A stretch of DNA of 26,139 nucleotides, taken from the NCBI GenBank assembly GCA_047630355.1, contig JBLHXN010000043.1:1-26139 (forward strand). The letters are read 5' to 3'. Below, piece after piece: positions 15,461 through 24,318 of this stretch. This stretch comes from JANQUM01 sp047630355 (GTDB taxonomy: Bacteria; Bacteroidota; Bacteroidia; Cytophagales; Spirosomataceae). The position numbers and the translations under genes were made by a program. A model generated the notes under the pieces. The model did not search any database. It had not been told where the DNA came from and saw only the letters and a list, made by a program, of their open reading frames with translations. Position 1 is the first letter of the stretch, and each line of letters starts with the position of its first letter.

Positions 15461-16268
15461 AATCCAATATATATTTATAGCCACTACGCTATTATTAAGT
15501 ACTACACTGAAAGCTCAAAGTGCCGATGAACAAATTTTTAAAAAAGCATTGAATGCTGAGTTAGGACAAACTTCTGGCGAAACCGCTATCAACGTAGCGA
15601 AGACCTTTCTTGGGAAACCGTACGTTGGACAGACGTTGGAGAAGTCTCCCGAACGCCTCGTTTGTAATTTACAACAGTTTGATTGCTACACACTCGTGGA
15701 AAACGTGATTGCGTTGACCCGCATGAATAATTTCAACCTTTCTGACTACGATGTTTATCAGCAAATGCTGACGCTCATGCGTTACCGCGACGGAAAAATA
15801 GACGGTTATTCGTCGCGAATCCATTATTTTACAGAATGGATTGAGCAAGCCGAAAACAACGGAATTATTATGAATATGACCAAGTCTTGGGGGAAAGTAT
15901 CGGGTAAAAAACTCGACTTTATGAGTAAGCATCCGAATTATTATCCCGTCATGACGGATACCAAAGTTCGGGAGCGAATTGGGCGAATGGAGTCTTACGT
16001 AAATCAATCGCCGTTTTTTGAAATAAAGAAGGAGGATTTCAATCAGGTTGAAAGCAAAATAAAGAACGGAGATATAATTATTTTTACTTCAACTATTCCG
16101 GGATTAGACGTGAATCACGAAGGTTTGGCGTATTGGCAGAACGGAAAACTTCACCTTTTACACGCTTCGCTCGATTATAAGAAAGTGATGATTTCACCCG
16201 AAACGCTCGGCGAATACTTACAAAAAATAAAGAAACATCAAGGAATAATGGTATTACGGTTAATGTAA
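15453..16268 (+). CDS. DUF1460 family secreted amidase-like protein
   Basis: A 271-aa exported protein with a signal peptide (MNKIQYIFIATTLLLSTTLK then AQS). It matches the DUF1460 family, an NlpC/P60-related group of probable N-acetylmuramoyl-L-alanine amidases. FDCYTLVENVIALTR (77-90) supplies the catalytic Cys78, and VNHEGLAYW (220-228) supplies His222. HLLHASL (234-240) contributes the third conserved region. The likely site of action is periplasmic peptidoglycan or its fragments; the exact bond is not known. It is the last gene of the Lrp operon. The 168-bp gap after it shows no convincing gene or hairpin. Confidence 0.88.
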   Translation: MNKIQYIFIATTLLLSTTLKAQSADEQIFKKALNAELGQTSGETAINVAKTFLGKPYVGQTLEKSPERLVCNLQQFDCYTLVENVIALTRMNNFNLSDYDVYQQMLTLMRYRDGKIDGYSSRIHYFTEWIEQAENNGIIMNMTKSWGKVSGKKLDFMSKHPNYYPVMTDTKVRERIGRMESYVNQSPFFEIKKEDFNQVESKIKNGDIIIFTSTIPGLDVNHEGLAYWQNGKLHLLHASLDYKKVMISPETLGEYLQKIKKHQGIMVLRLM

Positions 16269-16436
16269 AAGCAAGATATTAACAATAAAATTTTCTTGAA
16301 ATTAATGGATTCCTGTTTTAATATATAGTTCCGTCCACGTCAGTTCGAGAACGCCATCGTTACAAGATTTTCGATTGCTCCGTGACCTAGACTGACACCT
16401 ACATTTAAGTATTGCTATCTAAAACCCAATAAAAAA

Positions 16437-17399
16437 ATGCCTCAAAAAATAATCTTTGATACTGATCCTGGCGTTGACGATGCCATGGCAATTCAAGTGC
16501 TGCTCAATTCCCCCGAAATTGAAATCCTTGGATTGACGACGGTTTTCGGAAACGTTGACCTAGAAAAAACGACCGAAAATGCACTTCGTTTACTCGAAAT
16601 TGCTGACCGAACTGATATTCCCGTTTCCAAAGGTGCTGATAAACCAATGACTCGTTCTTTCGGTGGTGGCGTGCCGTACGTTCACGGGGACGATGGCATG
16701 GGAAATACTTTTCGTGAAGCAAGTAAATATAGCGTTCACGATTTATCCGCAACCGACTTTATAGCGGAACAGGTAAAGCGTTTTCCGAACGAGGTGACGT
16801 TGCTTGCCGTTGGGCCGTTGACAAATCTGGCGTTATTTATTCAGAAATATGATAACCTGATTCCGTTGGTGAAAGAGGTGATTATAATGGGCGGAAATGC
16901 GTTTGCTCCGGGGAATGCCACGCCAGCTGCCGAAGCAAATATTTTGAACGATCCCGAAGCCGCGGACATGGTTTTTGCGACAAATTGGAAAGTCAGTATG
17001 ATTGGGCTTGACGTGACGCATAAAGTTTTGATGAGTAGTACGCAACTCAAAGAAATTGCTTCCCGAAGCTCAGAAATGAATAAATACGTGTCGGAAGCGA
17101 TGATTTTTTACCACGGATTTTACCGAAAAACCAATAAGATTGACGGAATATTCGTCCATGATTCTTCGGCGGTTGCTTATCTATTGAATCGTGAATTGTT
17201 TACGGTTGAAACGTACCCGTTAAAAGTAGAAACCACCAATTCGATTAGTTTTGGAAAAACGTGGCCGCTACTTGACGGTGAGCCAGATTTTGAAGAACGC
17301 CCCGTATTGATACCGTGGCAAAATCGCCCGAAAGTCAATATTTGCGTGGATGTAAATTCTGAAGAGGTTTTGAAATTGATAATGAGTCGGTTGAGTTGA
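16437..17399 (+). CDS. Nucleoside hydrolase (IU-NH family)
   Basis: A 320-aa enzyme that hydrolyses the N-glycosidic bond of ribonucleosides in purine/pyrimidine salvage. The family signature DTDPGVDDAMA (8-18) supplies the calcium ligands. It is followed by the conserved VHGDDGMGN (82-90), VGPLTN (125-130), MGG (151-153), EANILNDPEAA (166-176), and HDSSAVAYL (241-249) with His241 and the last calcium-binding Asp242. All active-site positions are present and length is normal. No signal peptide, so it is cytosolic. Base preference cannot be predicted. It stands alone, convergent with a small membrane gene. Confidence 0.95.
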   Translation: MPQKIIFDTDPGVDDAMAIQVLLNSPEIEILGLTTVFGNVDLEKTTENALRLLEIADRTDIPVSKGADKPMTRSFGGGVPYVHGDDGMGNTFREASKYSVHDLSATDFIAEQVKRFPNEVTLLAVGPLTNLALFIQKYDNLIPLVKEVIIMGGNAFAPGNATPAAEANILNDPEAADMVFATNWKVSMIGLDVTHKVLMSSTQLKEIASRSSEMNKYVSEAMIFYHGFYRKTNKIDGIFVHDSSAVAYLLNRELFTVETYPLKVETTNSISFGKTWPLLDGEPDFEERPVLIPWQNRPKVNICVDVNSEEVLKLIMSRLS

Positions 17400-17401
17400 T
17401 T

Positions 17402-17423
17402 TTTTAAAAAGCCCAAGCAGGGC
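17402..17423 (-). terminator. Weak intrinsic terminator, minus strand
   Basis: On the minus strand GCCC and GGGC pair around a TGCTT loop and are followed by TTTTT. The stem is only 4 bp. It could end transcripts from the small membrane gene at 17656-17841. Confidence 0.35.
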
Positions 17424-17460
17424 GAACAACAATAGTCAATCAATACCGAACCAAAAGATT

Positions 17461-17571
17461 AGTGCCATCGGCACGGTATAAGATTGGGTTAGTTATTGTG
17501 CAAGGTTAATCAGCGAATAGCCGCTTTATTTCTAACGCACGAAACGTGATATATTTCGTACTGATGGCACT
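17461..17571. repeat. Inverted-repeat element between convergent genes
   Basis: AGTGCCATCGGCAC (17461-17474) is inversely repeated as GTACTGATGGCACT (17558-17571), 12 of 14 matching. The left arm is itself a GTGCC/GGCAC hairpin. The ~83 bp inside contains ACGAAA/TTTCGT and AGCG/CGCT hairpins and no reading frame. The layout is that of a REP-like or MITE-like repeat; copies elsewhere in the genome cannot be checked here. Confidence 0.5.
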
Positions 17572-17610
17572 CTAACTTATTACCTTTGTTGTTTTTTTTG
17601 TTAATATATT

Positions 17611-17623
17611 GCTCCTCTGGAGC
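17611..17623. repeat. REP-like hairpin GCTCC-TCT-GGAGC
   Basis: A perfect 5-bp inverted repeat with a 3-nt loop, 40 bp after the previous element and preceded by a T-rich tract. It resembles short intergenic hairpins that recur in Bacteroidota genomes. Apart from these elements 17400-17655 holds no gene. Confidence 0.4.
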
Positions 17624-17655
17624 TAAGGGACTTACTTTCACGGAATATCAACGTA

Positions 17656-17841
17656 TTAAAACCTTTTGTAATTCATGATTCCCCAGCCGCCCATTCCTAT
17701 AAAAATGAGTGACATTATGATGTAAAAAACGCTGACTTTTACTTCACCAACTAAGCCGCTGATCAATAAAATAAAAAACAAAATCATTATAATACCGATT
17801 ACAATAAATGTGATGGATAGCTGCTTGAGAATTTTATTCAT
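17656..17841 (-). CDS. Small two-helix membrane protein
   Basis: A 61-aa protein with two long hydrophobic segments (about 9-31 and 37-55), a GMGGWGIMNYKRF end and little else. It should sit in the inner membrane. I chose the ATG at 17841; an upstream in-frame start adds nine residues of mixed character. No family is recognised. It is divergent from folD with only 57 bp between the starts, so their promoters must overlap. Composition of the frame (helix, basic ends) supports a real gene, but it could be spurious. Confidence 0.55.
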   Translation of the reverse strand: MNKILKQLSITFIVIGIIMILFFILLISGLVGEVKVSVFYIIMSLIFIGMGGWGIMNYKRF

Positions 17842-17898
17842 ATTTTTGCTTAAAACAGATAAACACATTTCTTAACGAAACGTTCAAACTCATTCAGA

Positions 17899-18780
17899 AT
17901 GCAATTAATAGACGGTAAAGTTACGTCCGCAAAGGTCAAGGAAGAATTAAAAATTGAGGTTGACAAATTAGTCGAAGCCGGAAAAAAACGTCCCCATTTG
18001 GCGGCGGTACTTGTCGGAACAGATGGAGCATCCGAAACCTACGTGGCGAGTAAAATTCGCTCGTGCGAGCAAGTCGGATTCAAGTCGTCGCTTATCAAGC
18101 ATGATCCTGATATTTCTGAGGAGAAATTATTGCAGGTAATTAAAGAACTGAACTCCAATACAGACGTTGACGGGTTTATTGTTCAATTGCCGCTTCCAAA
18201 ACATATTAACGTTGATAAAGTCATAGAAGCCATCGACCCGAAAAAAGACGTGGATGGTTTTCACCCGATAAATATCGGACGGATGGCGAAAGGACTTCCG
18301 GCTTACATTTCCGCTACGCCTTACGGAGTTTTGGAATTACTGAAAAGGTATGATATAGAAACAAACGGAAAACACTGCGTAGTAATTGGGCGAAGCCAAA
18401 TAGTGGGTTTACCGATGAGTATTTTGATGCAACGCAATGCTTATCCGGGAAATTGTACGGTTACATTGACGCATAGCCGCACTAAAAATATTAAGGAAAT
18501 AGCTTTGCAGGCAGATATTTTGGTGGTTGCTCTCGGAAAACCAGAATTCGTGACCGCTGATATGGTGAAGGAAGGAGCTGTAGTAATTGATGTAGGTTTG
18601 ACAAGAGTGGAAGATAGCTCCAAGAAACGTGGCTACGCACTTAAAGGTGATGTCAAATTTGACGAAGTAGCTCCAAAGTGCAGTTTTATTACTCCCGTTC
18701 CTGGTGGAGTGGGGTTGATGACCGTGGCGGCGTTGATGCACAATACATTACTGGCGGCGAAAGGAGAAATTTACGGCTAA
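17899..18780 (+). CDS. folD: Methylenetetrahydrofolate dehydrogenase/cyclohydrolase FolD
   Basis: A bifunctional cytosolic enzyme that interconverts 5,10-methylene-, 5,10-methenyl- and 10-formyl-tetrahydrofolate and so supplies one-carbon units for purines and formyl-Met-tRNA. The protein of 293 aa shows SETYVASKIRSCEQVG (45-60) with Tyr48 and catalytic Lys52, DGFIVQLPLPKH (96-107 region), KDVDGFHPINIGR, the nucleotide-binding GRSQIVGLP, and TPVPGGVGLMT near the end. Two small departures from the common form are SATPYG in place of PCTPxG and Leu in place of Pro in the last motif. Both fall outside the catalytic residues. It is followed after 37 bp by the DUF2452 gene in the same direction. 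Confidence 0.97.
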   Translation: MQLIDGKVTSAKVKEELKIEVDKLVEAGKKRPHLAAVLVGTDGASETYVASKIRSCEQVGFKSSLIKHDPDISEEKLLQVIKELNSNTDVDGFIVQLPLPKHINVDKVIEAIDPKKDVDGFHPINIGRMAKGLPAYISATPYGVLELLKRYDIETNGKHCVVIGRSQIVGLPMSILMQRNAYPGNCTVTLTHSRTKNIKEIALQADILVVALGKPEFVTADMVKEGAVVIDVGLTRVEDSSKKRGYALKGDVKFDEVAPKCSFITPVPGGVGLMTVAALMHNTLLAAKGEIYG

Positions 18781-18817
18781 TATAAATGTCGAAGAAAATA
18801 GAAATTTAATAGATATA

Positions 18818-19297
18818 ATGAACGAAGAATTTATAAATCCGATCGACGAGAAAATGGTTGCTGATAACCCCGGCCTCATGGAATACGCACATTCTGCGGG
18901 TGGGGCAGTTATCAAGAAAGAAGACATGGGCAAAACCAAAGGGCGAGCCCAACTTGCCATGCGGCAACAAACCGATGAGCAGCTTCTCAAAATATACCGG
19001 CAAATGGAAGTGCTTGCCCAGCAAACCAAAGAGATAAAAGATCGGATAACGATTTCGGAACGCATTTACGATGCCGAAATGGGTTTTGAACCACTCATAA
19101 ATCATCGGTACTTTCTGTACGAAAAACGTAACGGGAACGATCAACTTTCTATGGTAAGCCCCGACGAGTGGGGGAGGTCTTTTCCGTTTAACGAGTATTT
19201 AGCGAGTGTTACTTTACTCGCTGACCACACGTGGAAAGTTTTGTTTGCCAAAGAAGACGACCGCGACGAATTTGTGGACGTAGAATCGTTTGATTAA
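18818..19297 (+). CDS. DUF2452 protein
   Basis: A 159-aa cytosolic protein with the DUF2452 order: an NP...DNPGLMEYAHSAGGAVIKKED start, a long charged amphipathic helix (about 45-85, likely coiled coil, with QTDEQLLKIYRQME), then FEPLINHRYFLYEK and ADHTWKVLF strands. Function is unknown. It lies 37 bp after folD and may be cotranscribed. The 168-bp gap that follows (19298-19465) shows only a short CTGAT/ATCAG repeat and no gene. Confidence 0.8.
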   Translation: MNEEFINPIDEKMVADNPGLMEYAHSAGGAVIKKEDMGKTKGRAQLAMRQQTDEQLLKIYRQMEVLAQQTKEIKDRITISERIYDAEMGFEPLINHRYFLYEKRNGNDQLSMVSPDEWGRSFPFNEYLASVTLLADHTWKVLFAKEDDRDEFVDVESFD

Positions 19298-19465
19298 TAT
19301 ATAGAGCGGTTATAGTAAAACTTGTTCCGAAACCTAAAATAATAGTTGCGTTCGAGCAAGCCTGATGTCAAATATTTCAATCGGAAATTCGTTTGGTTAG
19401 AGTAACAAAAGCAGTCTTTCTGATAATCAGGATTAAAAGCTGTTTCAAGTCCGATACCACATAAT

Positions 19466-21064
19466 ATGAGCATTTTTTTGAATTATTTTACAATAAGCCG
19501 TTTTGTACGGTCATTGCTTGCCTTTACATTTTTATCTCTTTTTATACTACCTACATTCAGTCAAAATAATGACCGAATAGAGATTCCGATACGCTCGGAG
19601 CGTGACTTCTTTAACGTCATTAATTTAGGCGAATATGGAGCGTTGATGCTCTACGGAAACGCCCGCTCTTCTATGGATGCGGTGTTCTATAATACAGAAC
19701 TCAAACAGCAATGGAGCAACTCGTTGCAGATTGACCCCAAATCCCAATTTATTGAAAGTTATCAGGAGGGCGGCGTTGTTTATATTTTATTTGGTAACGA
19801 TAGCCGCCGGATATTTGAGATTTTCCGCATCAGTTGCAATATTGGTCTGATTCAGCAATACGCTTTCAATTCACTACCAAATTTCGAGATAAACCAATTC
19901 AAGGTAAATCAGGAAACCGCATATTTAGGCGGAAATATAAAGAAAGAGCCAGTTATTCTGTCTATTGAGTTGGGTGAGCGTACGCCTCGGGTAATTACCG
20001 GAGGATTTCGGGAACGTGCTAATTTACAGTCGGTTGAGTTTACGCAAGACGGAAATATCTCCGCTAGCTATATTTTGAGCAGAAAGAGAAGAAATATTAT
20101 TGTGATAAAAGAGATTGCGGCTTTCGGTAAAGTTGTGGATCAAAAAGCAATCGAACCAAAAAAGGGCTACACCTTCATTAACGGTAAATTATTCCAGTTG
20201 GGCGAAGATAAACAAGTTGTCATCGGAAATTACGGAACGGGTTCAACCTCAAACGGTCTGCCCATTTCGCAGGGCATTTACATCATCAGTAAATTGGATT
20301 TAAGGGAAAGCCAGCAAAAAGTAGATTATTACTCGTTCACCGAATTTAGTTCGTTCTTTGATTTTCTCAGTAAAAAACGTCAGGACAAAATCGAGAAGCA
20401 AGCTAAACGAAAAAAGAGCAGGGGCGGCGAACTTCGGTTGGATTATAAACTGCTGGTTCATGATTTGATAAAAGACGACGACGGATTCCTTTTAGTAGCG
20501 GATGTTTTCAAGCCAATAATTCGCACCAATAACTTCAATAATTTCGGAATGATGCCGCTCGGAATGAGCCGTTTCTACAACCCATTTATAATGTCGCCAT
20601 TGTATTACAGTCGTTTTGCAATGATGAACTCTTCGGCGTGGTATCCTTGGAACGGCGGAGGAAATGCTTCAATCGAAGGTTTTGATTATACGCACGCCTT
20701 CATGGTCGCTTTTGATAACGACGGAAACATCAAGTGGGATAATTCCATCGTGTATGATGATGTTAAATCTTATGATTTGAAAGAAAAAATAAGCGTAGCC
20801 CAAACTAAAGATAGTTTCTACGCTGCTTACACTGACCAAAGCAAACTCTCGCTTGTCGTAATTGGTGAAAACGGAGTCACCGCCGATAAAGAGACGCTGG
20901 TGGTTAGAAAAGAAAACGAATCTATCAAAGAAACTGAATTTAGTGATGCCTCTTTTTGGTACGGAAATAACTTTCTGTACTGGGGCTACCAAAAAATCAA
21001 AACCACTGATGAGGGTAAACGCAAGGTCTTTTTCATCACAAAAGTTCAATTTGATGCCCGTTAA
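19466..21064 (+). CDS. Large exported protein of unknown function
   Basis: A 532-aa protein with a signal peptide (hydrophobic 15-31, ending FSQNN), presumably periplasmic or surface-located. The body is a succession of short beta strands separated by Gly-, Asp- and Asn-rich turns (GNYGTGSTS, DGNIKWDNS, GENGVTADKE), consistent with a beta-propeller-like fold, but I recognise no family. Residues 304-324 are very basic (KKRQDKIEKQAKRKKSRGG). Residues 355-398 are unusually rich in Met, Phe, Tyr, Pro and Asn. It is followed after 64 bp by the TPR lipoprotein gene. The function is not inferable from sequence. Confidence 0.82.
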   Translation: MSIFLNYFTISRFVRSLLAFTFLSLFILPTFSQNNDRIEIPIRSERDFFNVINLGEYGALMLYGNARSSMDAVFYNTELKQQWSNSLQIDPKSQFIESYQEGGVVYILFGNDSRRIFEIFRISCNIGLIQQYAFNSLPNFEINQFKVNQETAYLGGNIKKEPVILSIELGERTPRVITGGFRERANLQSVEFTQDGNISASYILSRKRRNIIVIKEIAAFGKVVDQKAIEPKKGYTFINGKLFQLGEDKQVVIGNYGTGSTSNGLPISQGIYIISKLDLRESQQKVDYYSFTEFSSFFDFLSKKRQDKIEKQAKRKKSRGGELRLDYKLLVHDLIKDDDGFLLVADVFKPIIRTNNFNNFGMMPLGMSRFYNPFIMSPLYYSRFAMMNSSAWYPWNGGGNASIEGFDYTHAFMVAFDNDGNIKWDNSIVYDDVKSYDLKEKISVAQTKDSFYAAYTDQSKLSLVVIGENGVTADKETLVVRKENESIKETEFSDASFWYGNNFLYWGYQKIKTTDEGKRKVFFITKVQFDAR

Positions 21065-21128
21065 GTATAATATATAGAACCAATACGTGAGATAAAACCT
21101 GAAATTCTTTTTTGCTTCTGAAAAATCC

Positions 21129-22220
21129 GTGAATTTTGTGTTTCTGATTAATCGTACTAATTTGCGGAATACCTACATCATACTCTTATTACTTTTTACC
21201 TTACTTCTCGGCTGTAATCAACCGGCGAAGAATCGGTATAAAATATCGCCACCGCCGTCAGACAATGAAGAGAGTTTCTTTGAAGCTTCCATCAAAGCCC
21301 TGAGCGACGCCATTCGTTCTAATCCGAGTGTACCAGAAAACTACTTCAAAAGAGCGACGATTTTTTTTCAAAACCGTTTGTTTACTGAATCTGCCAAAGA
21401 CATAAACCGTGCGACCGAACTTAGTCCGAATAATGCCGAGTACCTGTTATTGAAAGCAAAACTGCTTAAAGAAAGCGGAGAAATCGACAAAGCGTGGCAA
21501 ATCATCAATGAGGTTGAGTCCTACAACCTGGAGTCAGTTGATTATTACCTGACCAAAGCGGAACTCAGCGTTTACAAAGGAGACACTATTGCCGCAAGGG
21601 CAAATTTGATCAAAGCCCAAAACTTATCGCCGTACAACGGAAACGCATTGTTTGTAAACGGTCTTTTATTCGAACAAATAGAAAACGATACGTTGCAGGC
21701 GATGTCTTTTTACCAAAAAGCGTTGATGTATAATAAAGTACAGCCAAAGGCTTACAGTAAGATCATTGATTACCTGCAAACCCACGCCTTGCCTGATTCG
21801 GCAATTGCAATGGCTGATAAAGCAAGTGAGGTTTTTCCGAAAGAAATCAAATGGAAAAATACCAAAGCAGAGATTCTTCGAAAAAGTGCTTTGTACGAAA
21901 GAGCGATTCAGGCTTATCAATCGGTTTTTGATCAGGATTCTACGCAGGTAGCCGCGTTGGCAAATATGGCTGACATCAGAATTGGGCAAAAGGCATATTC
22001 GGCGGCTTTAAAGTATTTGAAGAAAGCTATACTGATTGAAACTAAACCCGCAAAACTCTTATACCTTGCTGGTTTCTGCAATGAGAAATTACAAAATTAT
22101 TCAGAGTCACAACTCTATTATATAAAAGCTGTAAGAGCTAACCCTGAATTTCAGCAAGCAGTTGAAGGTCAGGAACGAACCACACGAATTATAAATCGGG
22201 CTATTGGTCTAACGTATTAA
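21129..22220 (+). CDS. TPR-repeat lipoprotein
   Basis: A 363-aa membrane-anchored scaffold protein. The N-terminus has a lipoprotein signal with lipobox LLLGC (Cys29). The rest consists of tandem TPR-like helix pairs from about residue 49 to 350, each with small residues at the packing positions (for example PENYFKRATIFFQNRLFTES and NGNALFVNGLLFEQIE). TPR proteins bind other proteins; the partner is unknown. The assigned start is GTG at 21129; a later GTG at 21138 is also possible. The stop is separated from the thrS start by one base, so the two genes are translated as a unit. Confidence 0.87.
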   Translation: MNFVFLINRTNLRNTYIILLLLFTLLLGCNQPAKNRYKISPPPSDNEESFFEASIKALSDAIRSNPSVPENYFKRATIFFQNRLFTESAKDINRATELSPNNAEYLLLKAKLLKESGEIDKAWQIINEVESYNLESVDYYLTKAELSVYKGDTIAARANLIKAQNLSPYNGNALFVNGLLFEQIENDTLQAMSFYQKALMYNKVQPKAYSKIIDYLQTHALPDSAIAMADKASEVFPKEIKWKNTKAEILRKSALYERAIQAYQSVFDQDSTQVAALANMADIRIGQKAYSAALKYLKKAILIETKPAKLLYLAGFCNEKLQNYSESQLYYIKAVRANPEFQQAVEGQERTTRIINRAIGLTY

Positions 22221-22221
22221 T

Positions 22222-24165
22222 ATGGATATTAAAATTACACTACCTGACGGGTCCGTGAAAGAAGTTCCGCAGGGAACCACTTCGACAGACATTGCAAAAT
22301 CTATTAGTGAAGGGCTTGCCCGAAATGTATTAGCGGCGAAGTTTAACGACGTCATTATAGATTCAAATCTCGAATTAACCGAAGACGGTACGTTGCAATT
22401 ACTGACCTGGAACGACGACGATGGAAAATCAACTTTCTGGCATTCGTCGGCCCACTTAATGGCGGAAGCAATTGAGCAAATTTATCCCGGATCTAAGTTT
22501 TGGGTAGGTCCAGCCCTTGAAAATGGCTTCTACTACGATATTGATACGGGTGGGCAAACGATTTCAAAAGACGATTTCAAAAAGATTGAGGATTTGATGT
22601 TGACGTTGGCGAGACAGAAGAACGATTACGTCCGTATTCCGATTTCAAAAGCCGAAGCCGTTTCTTATTTTGAAAAAAAGGGTGATGAGTACAAACTAGA
22701 CTTGTTGTCTGGCTTGGAAGACGGAAATATTACGCTTTACCGTCAGGGAGAATTCACTGATTTATGTCGCGGACCGCACATTCCGTCCACGGGCTTTATC
22801 AAAGCCGTGAAGTTGATGAACGTTTCGGCGGCATATTTTAAAGGGGACCAAAACAACAAAATGCTCACTCGTCTTTACGGCGTGTCATTCCCGAAACAAA
22901 AAGAACTGACCGAGTATTTGGCTATGCTTGAAGAAGCGAAGCAGCGGGACCACCGCAAATTGGGTCAGGAATTAGAGATATTTGCTTTCTCCGAAAAAGT
23001 AGGAAAAGGATTACCGCTTTGGTTACCCAAGGGAGCGATGCTTCGCGAGCGTTTGGAGAACTTCTTAAAAAGAGCACAAACCAAAGCCGGGTATTTGCCC
23101 GTTATCACGCCGCACATTGGAAGTAAAGCATTGTATGAAACTTCTGGCCATTGGGAAAAGTACGGAAAAGATTCTTTTCAACCCATCAGCACGCCCGAAG
23201 ACGGCGAAGAGTTTATGCTGAAGCCCATGAACTGTCCGCATCACTGTGAAATTTACAAAATCAAACCTCGGAGTTATAAAGATTTACCGTTGAGGTTGGC
23301 GGAGTTCGGAACGGTTTATCGCTACGAGCAAAGCGGCGAGTTGCACGGTTTAACCCGTGTACGTGGCTTTACGCAAGATGACGCCCACATATTCTGCCGG
23401 AATGACCAAGTGGAGGAAGAGTTTATGAAAGTGATAGACTTGGTGCTTTATGTTTTCAAATCACTTGGATTTGATGACTTTATGGCTCAGGTTTCGCTTC
23501 GGAGTAAAACAGACCGTTCGAAATACATTGGAAACGACGAAGATTGGGAAAAAGCGGAATCGGCGATTCAAAAAGCTGCCGACGAAAAAGGACTTAAAAC
23601 CGTAGTTGCATACGGCGAAGCTGCGTTTTACGGCCCAAAACTCGACTTTATGGTGCGTGATGCCTTGGGAAGAAAGTGGCAACTCGGAACTATTCAGGTT
23701 GATTACCAACTTCCGCAGCGTTTTGAATTGGAATACACGGGAGCGGACAATCAAAAGCACCGTCCGGTTATGATTCACCGAGCACCGTTTGGTTCGATGG
23801 AGCGTTTTATTGCTATTTTACTCGAAAACTCCGCTGGTAATTTCCCACTTTGGTTAGCCCCTGAGCAAATTGCTATTCTACCAATCTCGGAGAAATACGA
23901 AGATTACGCCGATGATTTGTACCTCGAAATGCAGGAACATGACATTCGGGGATACGTAGATCACCGCGACGAAAAAATCGGACGAAAGATACGTGATGCC
24001 GAAGTAAATAAATTACCTATTATGCTGATTGTGGGGGAAAAAGAGCAGGAAAATGGCGAAGTTTCGGTGCGGCGAAAAGGCGAAGGCGATTTAGGAAGTA
24101 TGAAGGTAAATGACTTTATCACCTACGCAAAGGCGGAATTAACCAAAAATATTCCTAAATTTTGA
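22222..24165 (+). CDS. thrS: Threonyl-tRNA synthetase
   Basis: A 647-aa class II aminoacyl-tRNA synthetase that charges tRNA-Thr. Domains in order: TGS (about 1-62), editing domain with HSSAH (74-78) and the CRGPH motif (182-186), then the catalytic core with motif 1 and KPMNCPHHCEIYK (334-346) including zinc ligand Cys338, RLAEFGTVYRYE (358-369) of motif 2, and HRAPFGSMERF of motif 3 near residue 515. A C-terminal anticodon-binding domain (about 548-640) ends with VGEKE. Length and order are normal. It lies one base after the TPR lipoprotein gene and 153 bp before infC, a common thrS-infC arrangement. Confidence 0.98.
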   Translation: MDIKITLPDGSVKEVPQGTTSTDIAKSISEGLARNVLAAKFNDVIIDSNLELTEDGTLQLLTWNDDDGKSTFWHSSAHLMAEAIEQIYPGSKFWVGPALENGFYYDIDTGGQTISKDDFKKIEDLMLTLARQKNDYVRIPISKAEAVSYFEKKGDEYKLDLLSGLEDGNITLYRQGEFTDLCRGPHIPSTGFIKAVKLMNVSAAYFKGDQNNKMLTRLYGVSFPKQKELTEYLAMLEEAKQRDHRKLGQELEIFAFSEKVGKGLPLWLPKGAMLRERLENFLKRAQTKAGYLPVITPHIGSKALYETSGHWEKYGKDSFQPISTPEDGEEFMLKPMNCPHHCEIYKIKPRSYKDLPLRLAEFGTVYRYEQSGELHGLTRVRGFTQDDAHIFCRNDQVEEEFMKVIDLVLYVFKSLGFDDFMAQVSLRSKTDRSKYIGNDEDWEKAESAIQKAADEKGLKTVVAYGEAAFYGPKLDFMVRDALGRKWQLGTIQVDYQLPQRFELEYTGADNQKHRPVMIHRAPFGSMERFIAILLENSAGNFPLWLAPEQIAILPISEKYEDYADDLYLEMQEHDIRGYVDHRDEKIGRKIRDAEVNKLPIMLIVGEKEQENGEVSVRRKGEGDLGSMKVNDFITYAKAELTKNIPKF

Positions 24166-24318
24166 ATTATTTAGTACCATCTTTGTTAAAAAGATAGTGT
24201 TAAAACTCCACGATAGGGGTTTGGGTACATTTTCTTATAATATACAATAGCAGGGATTTGTTATTTTAGCTTTTCCCGAAACTCACATAGAACTTATTAA
24301 ACAAATACTAATTACTGA

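Noticed and set aside
16339..16396. GTCAGT / ACTGAC inverted repeat before the nucleoside hydrolase
   Set aside because: Only 6 bp with a 46-nt loop; too weak to call a structure.
17581..17588. TACCTTTG, an exact TAnnTTTG match
   Set aside because: No TTG at the correct -33 distance and the next plus-strand gene is about 310 bp away.
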